This document shows, in pieces, positions 25,043 through 36,266 of a DNA stretch of 64,000 bases. The translations under genes and the position numbers were made by a program. Positions within the stretch are counted from its first letter, which is position 1, and each line of letters opens with the position of its first letter. The notes beneath the pieces were generated by a model, which was not told the DNA's origin, did no database searches, and saw only the letters and a list, made by a program, of their open reading frames with translations. The stretch is from Nitrospira sp. (GTDB lineage: Bacteria > Nitrospirota > Nitrospiria > Nitrospirales > Nitrospiraceae), in assembly GCA_029194665.1 (NCBI GenBank), contig JARFXO010000002.1, positions 372,001 through 436,000 of the forward strand, written 5' to 3'.

Positions 25043-25576
25043 CTACTGGTCTGACGGGACGGAAGAAGTTTCCGAAGCAGGAGGAGGATCGGTGCGTTTT
25101 TCAAAGGCAAAGTGAATGATCAGGAAGATCACTCCGACGGTGATCGCAGAATCCGCGACATTGAACGCCGGCCAGTGATAGTTTTCGACATAGACATCCA
25201 AAAAGTCGATCACTTCTCCGAACCGCAACCGATCGATGAGATTCCCGATTGCGCCGCCGAGAATTCCCGCAACACTGACACGCCCCATCCAATCCTGTTC
25301 CGGCATCCGCAACAGAATCGTGCCCAGCAGCCCAAGGGCAAAAATCGACGTCAACCCAAAGAAGACCATCCGAAACGCGTTGCTGCTCCCCGCCAGTAGA
25401 CCGAATGCCGCCCCGGGATTTCTGATATAGGTCAGACTGAAGAGATTGGGGATGACGGAGATCGATTCATGGAGCCGCATAGTTTGCATGATCTGCTGCT
25501 TGGTCAGCTGATCCAGAAAAATGATGCTGCCTGTCACTGATGCGAGGGCCAGATTGCGAAGGCTTGATACACTCAA
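25043..25576 (-). CDS. lspA: Lipoprotein signal peptidase (signal peptidase II)
   Basis: 177 residues from the preferred TTG start, with four membrane helices. It removes signal peptides from lipoproteins in the inner membrane. The catalytic aspartates are in [15 protein letters not shown] and [20 protein letters not shown] and [10 protein letters not shown] are also typical. The TTG at 25576 overlaps the ileS stop as TTGA and has GGAGG seven bases upstream. An ATG at 25594 would add six residues without a good ribosome site. The ileS-lspA order and overlap are common in bacteria. Confidence 0.93.
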   Translation of the reverse strand: MSVSSLRNLALASVTGSIIFLDQLTKQQIMQTMRLHESISVIPNLFSLTYIRNPGAAFGLLAGSSNAFRMVFFGLTSIFALGLLGTILLRMPEQDWMGRVSVAGILGGAIGNLIDRLRFGEVIDFLDVYVENYHWPAFNVADSAITVGVIFLIIHFAFEKRTDPPPASETSSVPSDQ

Positions 25577-28386
25577 CGGATCGCCTCCACACATCGATCG
25601 CACAATGTCGGATGGGCGGTATCCTTGCCGACCGCTTCCCGGTAATTCCAGCAACGTTCGCACTTCCCCGCTTGCGATTTCGACACCATCACACGAAGTG
25701 GTTCTCCACCCTCCGGACTTTGTGTTACCGTCACTTTCGAGACGATGAATAGGGCACTGAGGTCCTGTTCGTACGGTTTCAAAAAATGGAAATTATCGGT
25801 ATTGGCTTCGATGTGCACATGAGCTTCCAAAGAAGAGCCGATCGTCTTCTCCCGGCGGCTCTCTTCCAGCACCCCTTGCACCTGCGTACGATACTTCAAC
25901 AATCGCTCCCACCGCTCGGCCAGCTTCCCATCGGCCCAAGCCGGATCGAACTCGGGAAAGGAGGCGAGATGCACGCTCGTCGTGGCAGCTTCTTTCCGTA
26001 CCCCCTCCGGCAACATGCGCCAGATTTCATCAGCGGTGAAGCTTAGAATCGGCGCAATGAGCTTAGCGAACGTCACAAGAACATCACACAATACCGTCTG
26101 AGAACTTCGACGAGCTCGAGAATCCTTATGAAAGGTATACAACCGATCTTTCAGGATGTCTAAATAGATGGCACTCATATTCACCGTGCAGAAGTAATCT
26201 AGCTCGTGGATGATTTGGCGAAAATCAAACTTCTCATAATTCTTCCTTACTACATCGACGAGATTATGAAGCTTGAACAACGCCCAACGATCCAGTTCCG
26301 ACAACTGGTCGAAACTCACACGATTGAGCGCCGGATCAAAATCGTAGAGGTTACTTAGGATAAAGCGGCAGGTATTTCTGACTTTGCGGTAAACCTCGAC
26401 TTGTTGGTTCAGAATAGCCGGTGAGACTCTAAGGTCGTCTTTATAATCTTGCGACGCTACCCACAGACGAAGGATTTCCGCCCCCGACTGTTTGATGACA
26501 TCTTGCGGCGCCACCACATTTCCAGCGGACTTGGACATCTTCTTGCCCTGCCCGTCCACGACAAAGCCATGGGTCAATACCGCCTGATAGGGCGCCCTAT
26601 GATCGGTTGTGACACCGGCCAGCAGAGCACTGTGGAACCAGCCGCGATGTTGGTCTGATCCTTCAAGGTACAAGTCAGACGGCCACCACTTCCGTGGTTT
26701 GAGCACAGCCGCATAGCTCACACCTGATTCAAACCAGACGTCGAGAATGTCACGCTCTTTCTCGAACTGTGTTCCACCACATTTGGGACAGGTTGTTCCC
26801 GCAGGCAGCAGTTCGCCGGCGGATTGTTCAAACCAGATATCAGCACCGTTGGATCCCATCAAGGCCGCGATATGCTCGATCACGACAGGGTCAGCAAGGA
26901 CATGATGACAGGTACTACAAGTAAAGCCTGGGATTGGCACACCCCACACACGCTGACGCGACAGACACCAATCCGGACGGTTTTCGATCATGCCATTGAT
27001 TCGATCGCGGCCATAGCTGGGAATCCATCGGACCCGTTCGATCTCCGCAAGCGCCTCTCTGCGCAAATCGTTTGTCTCCATGGACACAAACCACTGTTCG
27101 GTTGCACGAAAGATTACCGGGCTCTTGCACCGCCAGCAGTGAGGATACGAATGGCTCAGCGAGCCATGCCCCAGCAAGCGTCCATTCGCCTGGAGATAAT
27201 CGACGATTTTCGGATTCGCCTTCAAGACATGTTGGCCGGCGAACTCCGGCACGACCGATGTGAACCGCCCGGCATTGTCGACCGGTGCCAGGATTTCAAG
27301 TCGTTCACCTGGTGAAGCCTTGGCATTGTGCTCAAGCACGAGGATGTAGTCTTCCATCCCGTGACCCGGTGCGATATGCACGCAGCCGGTCCCTTGGTCA
27401 AGCGTCACAAAATCACCGAGCAGAATCGGCGACAACCCGGTGGACAATGGACGTTGCGTCTCCAACCCCTCGAACCCCTCTCCGCCCTTCTTCACCCCCA
27501 ACACCCGATAGTCTTCGAACTTGCAAGCCTTGGCCACGCTCTCGATCAACTTCTCGGCCATAACGAGAAGTTCATCTCCCATCTGCACAAATGCGTAGTC
27601 GATGTCGCGATGAAGACAGACCGCTTGATTGGCCGGCAAGGTCCAAGGTGTCGTCGTCCAGATGATGACGGAGACCAGCTTCAGGCCTTCGGGAAAGGAA
27701 ATGCCGGGGAAGGTCTGACCGAAAACCGGCGGTGAGGTGACGACCGGGAACTTCACATAGATCGATGGCGACGTGTGGTCATCATATTCGACTTCTGCTT
27801 CCGCCAGCGCCGTTTGATCGTGTGTACACCAGAGTACCGGCTTGAGACCCTTGTAGACTCCGCCACGCTCGACAAATTTTCCAAACTCACGAATGATCGT
27901 GGATTCAAAGCTCGGCGTCATGGTGAGGTACGGATGTTCCCACTCTCCCAATACTCCGAGTCGTTTGAATTCGTCACGCTGAATATCGACATATTTCTCA
28001 GCATAGGCACGACAGAGTTTGCGGATCCCTGAGACATCCAAGTCTTTGTTCTTCTCGCCAAGCTCCTTCATGACTTGGTGTTCGATCGGCAACCCATGAC
28101 AATCCCACCCCGGCACATAGGGCGCATGAAAGCCTGCCATGGTTTTCGACTTGACGATGATGTCTTTCAAAATCTTATTCAGAGCATGACCGATGTGGAT
28201 ACGGCCATTGGCATAGGGAGGGCCATCGTGGAGCACATACCGAGGCCGTCCCTGCCCCATTGCCTGGATCTGCTCGTAGAGTTTCTCCTGTTCCCACCAG
28301 GCCAACATTTCAGGCTCGCGCTGCGGCAGATTGGCCTTCATCGGGAACTCGGTTTTCGGAAGGTTGAGTGTTGACTTGTAATCCAT
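25573..28386 (-). CDS. ileS: Isoleucyl-tRNA synthetase
   Basis: About 937 residues. It charges tRNA-Ile and edits mischarged valine. The HIGH signature is in [16 protein letters not shown], the KMSKS motif is in KKMSKSAGN, and the long CP1 editing domain sits between them. The C-terminal zinc site CERCWNY/CDRC is present. The start at 28386 ([16 protein letters not shown]) is the family-typical opening; an ATG eight codons upstream (28410) is possible. It overlaps lspA by four bases (TTGA). Confidence 0.97.
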   Translation of the reverse strand: MDYKSTLNLPKTEFPMKANLPQREPEMLAWWEQEKLYEQIQAMGQGRPRYVLHDGPPYANGRIHIGHALNKILKDIIVKSKTMAGFHAPYVPGWDCHGLPIEHQVMKELGEKNKDLDVSGIRKLCRAYAEKYVDIQRDEFKRLGVLGEWEHPYLTMTPSFESTIIREFGKFVERGGVYKGLKPVLWCTHDQTALAEAEVEYDDHTSPSIYVKFPVVTSPPVFGQTFPGISFPEGLKLVSVIIWTTTPWTLPANQAVCLHRDIDYAFVQMGDELLVMAEKLIESVAKACKFEDYRVLGVKKGGEGFEGLETQRPLSTGLSPILLGDFVTLDQGTGCVHIAPGHGMEDYILVLEHNAKASPGERLEILAPVDNAGRFTSVVPEFAGQHVLKANPKIVDYLQANGRLLGHGSLSHSYPHCWRCKSPVIFRATEQWFVSMETNDLRREALAEIERVRWIPSYGRDRINGMIENRPDWCLSRQRVWGVPIPGFTCSTCHHVLADPVVIEHIAALMGSNGADIWFEQSAGELLPAGTTCPKCGGTQFEKERDILDVWFESGVSYAAVLKPRKWWPSDLYLEGSDQHRGWFHSALLAGVTTDHRAPYQAVLTHGFVVDGQGKKMSKSAGNVVAPQDVIKQSGAEILRLWVASQDYKDDLRVSPAILNQQVEVYRKVRNTCRFILSNLYDFDPALNRVSFDQLSELDRWALFKLHNLVDVVRKNYEKFDFRQIIHELDYFCTVNMSAIYLDILKDRLYTFHKDSRARRSSQTVLCDVLVTFAKLIAPILSFTADEIWRMLPEGVRKEAATTSVHLASFPEFDPAWADGKLAERWERLLKYRTQVQGVLEESRREKTIGSSLEAHVHIEANTDNFHFLKPYEQDLSALFIVSKVTVTQSPEGGEPLRVMVSKSQAGKCERCWNYREAVGKDTAHPTLCDRCVEAIR

Positions 28387-28467
28387 AAACAATGGGATCC
28401 GCGCATTCACCGCATGAACATGTGGAATCGATGGACTATACCGGAAGGAAGGGGGGAGGCACCAGCC

Positions 28468-29571
28468 CTAACTGATTGCCATCATGCGGTCCAGCGCAAC
28501 CTTCGCCCAACGCTTGTCGTCCTCGGACACCATGATGTGGTTCACGACATGCCCCTCGGCCAGATTCTCCATCGCCCAGCAGAGGTGTGCCGCATCGATT
28601 CGAAACATGGTGGCACACTGACAGACTGTAGATGACAGGAAAAACACCTTTTTGTCGGCGAGTTCGTGTTTCAATCGATTGACAAGATTCAATTCCGTCC
28701 CAACCGCCCAGGTCGTGCCGGCCGGGGCGGCGGTCACCGTGCGAATGATGAACTCGGTCGATCCGATGAGATCAGCCTTATTGACTACATTTTCGTGGCA
28801 TTCTGGATGCACGATGACGTTGCCGTTCGGATACTGCTTGCGGAAGTGATCCACATGAACCGGTTGAAACATTTGATGGACGCTGCAATGACCTTTCCAT
28901 AAGATCAATCTGGCTCGCTTGATGGCTTCCTTCGTATTCCCGCCGTGCGGTTGGTAGGGGTCCCACACGATCATCTGTTCACGGGGAATGCCCATTTGGT
29001 TCGCCGTATTACGGCCCAAGTGTTCATCAGGAAAGAAGAGGATTTTTTCTCGCCTGGCCCAGCACCATTCAATCACCGCTTTGGCATTGGAAGAGGTGCA
29101 GGTGATGCCTCCATGTTCTCCGCAAAAGGCTTTGAGTACCGCCGCGGAGTTTACATAGACCGCCGGAATCACCCTGTCTTCCACGGGAACCACTCGTCCC
29201 AATTCTTCCCAGCACTGATCAACCTGTTCGATCGCCGCCATATCGGCCATCGAGCAACCAGCAGCCATGTCCGGCAGGATCACTGTTTGTTGAGAACGGC
29301 TGAGAATGTCCGCCGTCTCGGCCATAAAGTGCACACCACAGAAGACGATGTAGGGGCGCTCGGATCGTTCGGCAGCTAATTTCGACAACATAAGCGAGTC
29401 GCCGCGAAAATCGGCATGCTGAATGACTTCGTCCCGCTGGTAATTATGGCCCAGGATCATGACCCGTTCACCTAGCGCACTCTTCGCCGCTGTCGTCCGG
29501 CGATATAATTCCTCCGTCGACTGCGTCTGGTACTCGGTGATTGGCCTCGGTAGCGTTGCAGCAGCCGTCAC
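28468..29571 (-). CDS. nadA: Quinolinate synthase
   Basis: 367 residues, GTG start with GGAGG seven bases upstream. It makes quinolinate from iminoaspartate and dihydroxyacetone phosphate in NAD synthesis. Motifs: ILGHNYQRDEVIQHADFRGD, FCGVHFMAETADIL, ITCTSSNAKAV, HPECHENVV and the late CQCATM, which together supply the cysteines of the 4Fe-4S cluster. The length fits the NadA group with a longer C-terminal end. It is divergent from the thiC riboswitch leader. No nadB or nadC is in view. Confidence 0.95.
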   Translation of the reverse strand: MTAAATLPRPITEYQTQSTEELYRRTTAAKSALGERVMILGHNYQRDEVIQHADFRGDSLMLSKLAAERSERPYIVFCGVHFMAETADILSRSQQTVILPDMAAGCSMADMAAIEQVDQCWEELGRVVPVEDRVIPAVYVNSAAVLKAFCGEHGGITCTSSNAKAVIEWCWARREKILFFPDEHLGRNTANQMGIPREQMIVWDPYQPHGGNTKEAIKRARLILWKGHCSVHQMFQPVHVDHFRKQYPNGNVIVHPECHENVVNKADLIGSTEFIIRTVTAAPAGTTWAVGTELNLVNRLKHELADKKVFFLSSTVCQCATMFRIDAAHLCWAMENLAEGHVVNHIMVSEDDKRWAKVALDRMMAIS

Positions 29572-29699
29572 AATATTCCTCCAAACGTAAGGGAATTTAT
29601 TCTACGATAGCCCCCCTCCACAATCAACGAATCGCCCATCGAGGAAAAGCACTAGTCACCCGCCCAAAGGAGAAGACGTGGAATGGGCCTAATGGCCGA

Positions 29700-29728
29700 T
29701 TGACTTCGTCGTCTCGGAAGAATACGAT
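29700..29728 (+). promoter_or_regulatory. Sigma-70-like promoter of the thiamin operon
   Basis: TTGACT (29700-29705) and TACGAT (29723-29728) are spaced by exactly 17 bases. The predicted start of transcription is near 29735, a few bases before the riboswitch begins, which is the expected arrangement. Confidence 0.65.
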
Positions 29729-29737
29729 TAGCCGCTA

Positions 29738-29825
29738 TAGCTAGGGGAGCCTAGAGGCTGAGAGTCCGAATGATCGGACGACCCTCACAACCTGACCTGG
29801 ATAATACCAGCGTAGGGAAGCCGGA
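29738..29825 (+). promoter_or_regulatory. TPP riboswitch (THI element)
   Basis: The conserved boxes occur in order: AGGGGAGCC, GGCTGAGAG, GACCCTCACAACCTGACC, then TGGATAATACCAGCGTAGGG and AAGCC. These are the known TPP-binding elements. It lies about 260 bases before thiC and directly before an intrinsic terminator. With TPP bound the terminator should form and stop transcription. Confidence 0.95.
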
Positions 29826-29850
29826 CGACATCGGAGCTTGTGAGGAATTC

Positions 29851-29887
29851 AGCCGCATTCCCGGCTTGTGGGAAGGCGGCTTTTTTA
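29851..29887 (+). terminator. Riboswitch-controlled intrinsic terminator
   Basis: AGCCGCATTCCC (29851-29862) pairs with GGGAAGGCGGCT (29870-29881) over 12 bp with one A-G mismatch, followed by a run of T residues (29881-29886). Its place just after the TPP element points to control by transcription attenuation. Confidence 0.85.
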
Positions 29888-29889
29888 TT

Positions 29890-29964
29890 CTCCTTCGCCG
29901 AATACCCCGTAGCCCGCTACGGGGATGAAGGCGTGGAGAACCCTCCATAGCCTTGGCGAAGGAG
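29890..29964. repeat. Nested palindromic repeat in the thiC leader
   Basis: The outer arms CTCCTTCGCC (29890-29899) and GGCGAAGGAG (29955-29964) are perfect complements. They enclose an inner hairpin CCCCGTAGC (29905-29913) / GCTACGGGG (29916-29924). The element starts two bases after the terminator T-run and lies inside the untranslated leader. It looks like a REP/MITE-type insertion. Confidence 0.65.
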
Positions 29965-29994
29965 GGTCGTGGCTTCGGAGAACTTCGCAAGATG

Positions 29995-30014
29995 CTCCGC
30001 AGCTTGCTGCGGAG
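29995..30014. repeat. Short perfect hairpin in the thiC leader
   Basis: CTCCGCAGC (29995-30003) and GCTGCGGAG (30006-30014) are perfect complements with a 2-base centre. Together with the nested palindrome just upstream it fills much of the space between the terminator and the thiC start (30085). Confidence 0.55.
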
Positions 30015-30072
30015 AGCTTCGTTGCACGAAGGCCGCTGGCAGATGTGGACCCTGCACGTCGATCAACCATGA

Positions 30073-31989
<1,917 letters not shown>

Positions 31990-32070
31990 CCGTTATTGGT
32001 TAGACGCATTCAATATCGGACTCCCAGCGCATCGATTAACGATTCACGGTTCACGATTAACGAGGTTGCA

Positions 32071-32871
32071 ATGGCTAAACCTAAACCCGCCCCGTTACGG
32101 GAAAGAGACATCACCCGGCAGATCGCCCGGGAATACTATAAAGAGTTTGATCAGCTCATCGAGAGTGACGTCATTATCGTCGGCGCGGGACCATCCGGGC
32201 TTATTTGCGCGCACGACTTGGCCGCGATGGGATTTCGCACGCTCCTCATCGAGCAAAGCCTGGCTCTCGGTGGTGGATTCTGGTCCGGCGGGTATCTCAT
32301 GAACAAGGCCACCATCTGCGAGCCGGCGAATGAAATCCTTGAAGAAATCGGCGTGCCTTGCAAGAAGATCAAAGAGTGCGAGGGGATGTATATCGTCGAC
32401 CCACCGCACGCCACAGGAGCCTTGATTGCCGCGGCGTACAATGCCGGCGCCAAGATCATGAATCTGACGCGAGTGGTGGATTTGATCCTGCGCAATGACG
32501 GCCTATTGGAAGGAGTCGTCGTCAACAGCACCACCGCTGAGATGGCCGGTCATGATACCATCCACGTCGATCCCATCGCCCTTGAAAGCAAGATCGTGGT
32601 TGATGCCACCGGTCACGATGCCGTTCTGGTCGAACTCCTTCACAAGCGGAACCTGTATCATGAGGTCCCGGGAAACGGCGCCATGTGGGTCGCACGATCC
32701 GAAGAAGAAATCATGGATCGTACCGGAGAAGTGTCTCCAAATTGCTTCGTCATCGGATTGGCCGTCGCCGCCGTGTATGGCACCCCAAGAATGGGCCCAG
32801 CCTTCGGCTCGATGCTGCTGTCCGGGCGATATGGAGCGGAGTTAATTAAGAAGAAGCTGAAACAGGAGTGA
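32071..32871 (+). CDS. thi4: Thi4-type thiazole synthase, probably sulfide-dependent
   Basis: 266 residues. The N-terminal dinucleotide site is VIIVGAGPSGLICAHDLAAM, with GGGFWSGGYLMNKATI and VDATGHDAVLV later. It makes the thiazole half of thiamin from NAD and glycine. In yeast Thi4 a cysteine of a CCMDP-like motif gives up its sulfur and the enzyme works once. Here the matching position in AGHDTIHVDP is His165, as in archaeal enzymes that use free sulfide and turn over. The start at 32071 follows a GAGG sequence and begins MAKPKPAP. It lies 81 bases after thiC in the same operon. No thiG, thiH or thiS is present in the window, which fits use of the Thi4 route. Confidence 0.92.
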   Translation: MAKPKPAPLRERDITRQIAREYYKEFDQLIESDVIIVGAGPSGLICAHDLAAMGFRTLLIEQSLALGGGFWSGGYLMNKATICEPANEILEEIGVPCKKIKECEGMYIVDPPHATGALIAAAYNAGAKIMNLTRVVDLILRNDGLLEGVVVNSTTAEMAGHDTIHVDPIALESKIVVDATGHDAVLVELLHKRNLYHEVPGNGAMWVARSEEEIMDRTGEVSPNCFVIGLAVAAVYGTPRMGPAFGSMLLSGRYGAELIKKKLKQE

Positions 32872-32961
32872 GGAAATGTGGTTGATGGATGATGGGCTCT
32901 TGGTGGATGATGAGGAGCCGATGCTCGTTAACCATCAACTATCGACCGTTCAGTGATTCAC

Positions 32962-33477
32962 ATGGATATTCAAGACTTTTTGGTCCAAGGCGAAGGCCGC
33001 GAAGAAGACAAGCGCCAGGCATGGGATCTCTTCCAGCAGGCTTATGAGCAACAGATGAAGCGTGAACTGGAGGAGGCCGTCAACCTGTACAAAAAATCGC
33101 TTGCGACTCATCCCACTGCCGAAGCCTACACGTTCTTGGGATGGACCTATAGCTGGATGGGACGGATTGACGAGGCCATTGAAGAATGTCACAAGGCCAT
33201 CGTGCAGGACCCTGACTTCGGCAACCCTTACAATGACATCGGCGCCTACCTGATCGAAAAGGGTGAATTTGACGAGGCCATTCCCTGGTTTCAGAGGGCG
33301 ATTCAGGCCAAGCGTTACGAAAGTCCGGCCTATCCGCACCTCAATCTTGGCCGCGTGTATGAGCGCAAAGGCGACTGGACCGAAGCCATCGATTCGTATA
33401 AGAAAGCGCTTACCCTGGATCCAAACTACGTCTTAGCCAGGAAGGCGCTCGGACGGTTGGTCAGCTCGCTGAACTGA
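32962..33477 (+). CDS. Tetratricopeptide-repeat protein
   Basis: 171 residues, no signal peptide. Four TPR units can be seen: QQMKRELEEAVNLYKKSLAT, AYTFLGWTYSWMGRIDEAIE, PYNDIGAYLIEKGEFDEAIP and HLNLGRVYERKGDWTEAIDS. Such proteins are scaffolds for protein contacts; no partner can be named. The ATG at 32962 is preferred to a GTG three codons earlier (32953) because it starts the regular helical region, but neither has a strong ribosome site. It follows thi4 by 90 bases and may be part of the thiamin operon or have its own promoter. Confidence 0.85.
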   Translation: MDIQDFLVQGEGREEDKRQAWDLFQQAYEQQMKRELEEAVNLYKKSLATHPTAEAYTFLGWTYSWMGRIDEAIEECHKAIVQDPDFGNPYNDIGAYLIEKGEFDEAIPWFQRAIQAKRYESPAYPHLNLGRVYERKGDWTEAIDSYKKALTLDPNYVLARKALGRLVSSLN

Positions 33478-33545
33478 AACGGTTGGGTTGGTTTCTTCGA
33501 TTCATCTCGTGATGCCGAACCCTAATCTGTAAACAAAAAAACAGC

Positions 33546-33938
33546 ATGAACCAGACAAACCACACCACCATCTTGGTCGCCATTACAGATCTTTTCTTCT
33601 ACACCAAAGTCAGAGACGCATTGCGTCAACCGGAATACCGGCTTGAAAAAGCACGCACGCAACAGGATATTGTCGAGAAAGCCGTATCGGCCAACCCAAG
33701 GGTAATCCTCTTCAATATGAACGACCTCACTCTTGATGCTTTTCAAGCGTTGGAGAAACTGAAAGCGGATCCACGGTTGAAGAGCATTCCGACGCTGGCC
33801 TTTGCCAATCATGAAGAAGTGGATACCTGGAACCGCGCCAAAGCGCTGGGAGTGACGAAGGTTGTCTCCCGCAATGAGTTCTCTGCCCGTACGAGAGAAC
33901 TAGTGGAAGAATTGTTCACGTCAGACGTGAAGGGGTAA
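33546..33938 (+). CDS. Degenerate receiver-like protein
   Basis: 130 residues with the strand-helix pattern of a CheY-like receiver but with altered key positions. The phospho-acceptor position is Asn57 (ILFNMND instead of the usual LLDxxMP), only one acidic residue (D15) remains in the first loop, and the conserved lysine region reads VVSRNEF. Phosphorylation of the normal type should therefore be impossible. Pseudo-receivers often act by direct protein contact. It lies between the TPR gene and ygfZ on the same strand, 68 and 17 bases apart, so all three are probably co-expressed. Confidence 0.78.
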   Translation: MNQTNHTTILVAITDLFFYTKVRDALRQPEYRLEKARTQQDIVEKAVSANPRVILFNMNDLTLDAFQALEKLKADPRLKSIPTLAFANHEEVDTWNRAKALGVTKVVSRNEFSARTRELVEELFTSDVKG

Positions 33939-33955
33939 GGGGTGAAAGATTTTCG

Positions 33956-35047
33956 ATGAGACAATCGCGCATCCACCAGCAACATGCTCAACTCGGAGCG
34001 ACGTTTGAGAACATCACCGGCTGGGAAATACCGGCTCACTATGGCGATGTTGCGGCCGAACATCGTGCCGTCCGCCGGACAGTGGGGATAGCCGATCTCT
34101 CTCATCGCGGCAAGCTCCGGGTCACGGGTGAGGATCGCGTGAAGTGGCTGCAAAGCGTCATCAGCAACGACATCCTTCCCCTTCAACCAGGGCAAGGCCG
34201 CTATTCCAGTTTTTTGACCCACAAGGGCAAGATGCTCACATACTTCCGCCTGTACATGCAGACAGAAGCCGTCATGCTGGAGGACATCGGCGAGATCGGG
34301 GACGCCACGTTCCAGGCCCTCCGCAAATTCCTTCTCTACGGGACCAAAGCCAAGTTGGAAAACTGTGCCGAGAGCTGGGGGCTGCTGTTGATCAGCGGAC
34401 CGAAGGCCTTGCATGTGGTGCAATCCGCGTTCGGTGTGGACGTCACGGACTTAAAGCCGGTCGATTTTGTCGCGGCACAGATCGGCGGACATCACGCCCT
34501 GGTGTTACGCACCGAAGAAACCGGAGAAATTGATATAGAAGTGCTGCTCCCTACTGACGGCCTCCCAGCCGCTTGGACCAGCGCCATGCAGGCCGGAGAC
34601 AAGTTCGGCATGAGGGCAATCGGAAGCCACGCGCGAGAAGCCTTGCGCCTGGAAGCAGGCCTCCCGAAGGCCGGAGCTGATTTGAACGAAGAGATTGTGC
34701 CGCCAGAAGCTAATCTTGAGGAAAAGGCTTTCAGCCTGAACAAAGGGTGTTATCCGGGACAAGAAGTCGTGGCACGCATGGATACCTACGGTAACGTACG
34801 CCGCAAGCTCGTCGGCCTGGTCCTAAAAGATACAGTCGTCCCGTCGCATGGAGCCAAACTATACAGTGGTGATCGCGAAGTAGGCTGGATCAGCAGCGCC
34901 GTCCATTCACCCCAGCTCAATAAGGTCATTGCCTTCGGATTTCCTCTGCGCGACTTCAGTAAGCCCGGCACGGAACTGGCCGTGGAATTTGAGAGTGGCA
35001 GACATCCGGCCACCGTTCAGACCCTGCCCTTCTACACCAAGCAATAA
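33956..35047 (+). CDS. ygfZ: Folate-binding protein YgfZ (GcvT-like)
   Basis: 363 residues. It is homologous to the glycine-cleavage T protein but carries the YgfZ signature NKGCYPGQEVVARMDTYG near residue 265. In other bacteria YgfZ, with tetrahydrofolate, helps to assemble or repair iron-sulfur clusters in certain enzymes. ThiC, the first gene of this group, is itself an iron-sulfur enzyme. It starts 17 bases after the receiver-like gene. No gcvH or gcvP is nearby, which argues against a role in glycine cleavage. Confidence 0.9.
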   Translation: MRQSRIHQQHAQLGATFENITGWEIPAHYGDVAAEHRAVRRTVGIADLSHRGKLRVTGEDRVKWLQSVISNDILPLQPGQGRYSSFLTHKGKMLTYFRLYMQTEAVMLEDIGEIGDATFQALRKFLLYGTKAKLENCAESWGLLLISGPKALHVVQSAFGVDVTDLKPVDFVAAQIGGHHALVLRTEETGEIDIEVLLPTDGLPAAWTSAMQAGDKFGMRAIGSHAREALRLEAGLPKAGADLNEEIVPPEANLEEKAFSLNKGCYPGQEVVARMDTYGNVRRKLVGLVLKDTVVPSHGAKLYSGDREVGWISSAVHSPQLNKVIAFGFPLRDFSKPGTELAVEFESGRHPATVQTLPFYTKQ

Positions 35048-35068
35048 TCACAGCCCCCACGATGACCT

Positions 35069-35488
35069 ATGTCTCTTGATGACCAGGAAGACAATACACA
35101 AACCACTCCGTATCAGGAAGCCGGTGAACTTGCGGGAATCACTCGCTTGGTGGACGAGTTCTACGTCAATATGGATACGCTGCCTGAGGCTGAAACCATT
35201 AGAAGCATGCATCCATCTGATCTGACCGAATCACGCAAGAAACTGACCTATTTCCTGTGCGGCTGGCTTGGTGGTCCCAAGCTGTTTCAGCAACAGTATG
35301 GGCCGATCAGCATTCCGGGATTCCACAAGAAGTTTCCTATCGGATACGAAGAGCGCGATGCCTGGTTGCTCTGCATGCAACGAGCCATCGCTGTCCAACC
35401 CTACAGCGGCCAATTCAAAGACTACCTCCTAGCGGCACTCAGCATCCCAGCGGAACGAGTGCGAGAAGTGAACGCAGGAGAATTCTAG
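35069..35488 (+). CDS. Truncated haemoglobin, group II
   Basis: 139 residues, one 2-on-2 globin domain. The sequence KLTYFLCGWLGGPKLFQQQY followed by FHKKFPIGYEERDAWLLCM is the classic group II (GlbO) pattern, with the proximal heme histidine in FHKKF and the conserved Trp in ERDAWL. Such proteins bind oxygen or NO in the cytoplasm. It follows ygfZ by 21 bases, so it is probably the last gene of this transcript. Confidence 0.92.
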   Translation: MSLDDQEDNTQTTPYQEAGELAGITRLVDEFYVNMDTLPEAETIRSMHPSDLTESRKKLTYFLCGWLGGPKLFQQQYGPISIPGFHKKFPIGYEERDAWLLCMQRAIAVQPYSGQFKDYLLAALSIPAERVREVNAGEF

Positions 35489-36266
35489 CCCCCTCCCCTG
35501 CACAGACTGATCAGTTCCGATTGAAGTACAGACTCGCACGTTGGGTACATCTCTGCATCCTCGAGGATACAGAACCTCCATCTTTCAAGATTCTCTCGAT
35601 GAACCGGTACCCTTCAAAATCAACGTGATGAACGAACAACTCGCCCGACTCCATTCAACCAATTGTGTGGCATTCTCCTTGCTCGTCGGAAATGGGAAGG
35701 AGTCGCGGTGGACCGAAATTCATGAACAACAAAATGGCTTCTCTCTTCAATCACTCTCAAGATCGTCACCTCTCCCGTTCACTCCAGACTGAACCGATCC
35801 CGATCGGATGCGAAGCTTGGATCGACGTGAGCCGGTTTTCTCCCGGAGAGAAGTTCGAGCCTCAGGCTGTTAGAGATCTCAAAGTGCCTGCAGACCATCC
35901 GCGTTCAGATCTTGCCGACAGTTCTCTGACGAAATCGTTTGCCCTCCTATGTAGGAAGTTTCGGCGTGGTTCCAACGAAGGTCTCGACTAACTACTCCCG
36001 CAACATCATCCGGTTCATTGGTAGAGCGACGAGCTGGGCAGTTTCAAAGGCGTGGCCTGCCCATCTTAGGCCATGCAAACCGCAGTCGTTAGTCGCACGT
36101 AATCGGACAAGTTAAAAAAAGTAACGCCGGATTCGAATGGCCCATCATATGTCAGTATTGTGGCCCAACCATGGATATTGGTCCGTTCAATTGCACATAC
36201 AGCTACCAGGAGAGTAGTATTCGATGACCCCGCTCTGCCAATTATCAGACGCTATGGAGAATCGCG
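35489..36266. other. Long intergenic region, no gene recognised
   Basis: About 780 bases. Open frames of 83 and 108 codons (35541-35792, 35665-35991) overlap each other, have no ribosome site and show no recognisable motif, so they are not called. A poly-A stretch lies near 36114. The right end contains the leader of the methyltransferase gene. This may be the remains of decayed genes. Confidence 0.5.

Noticed and set aside
35541-35991. Two overlapping frames of 83 and 108 codons
   Set aside because: No ribosome site, no family pattern, and each is in a different frame of a stretch that otherwise looks non-coding.
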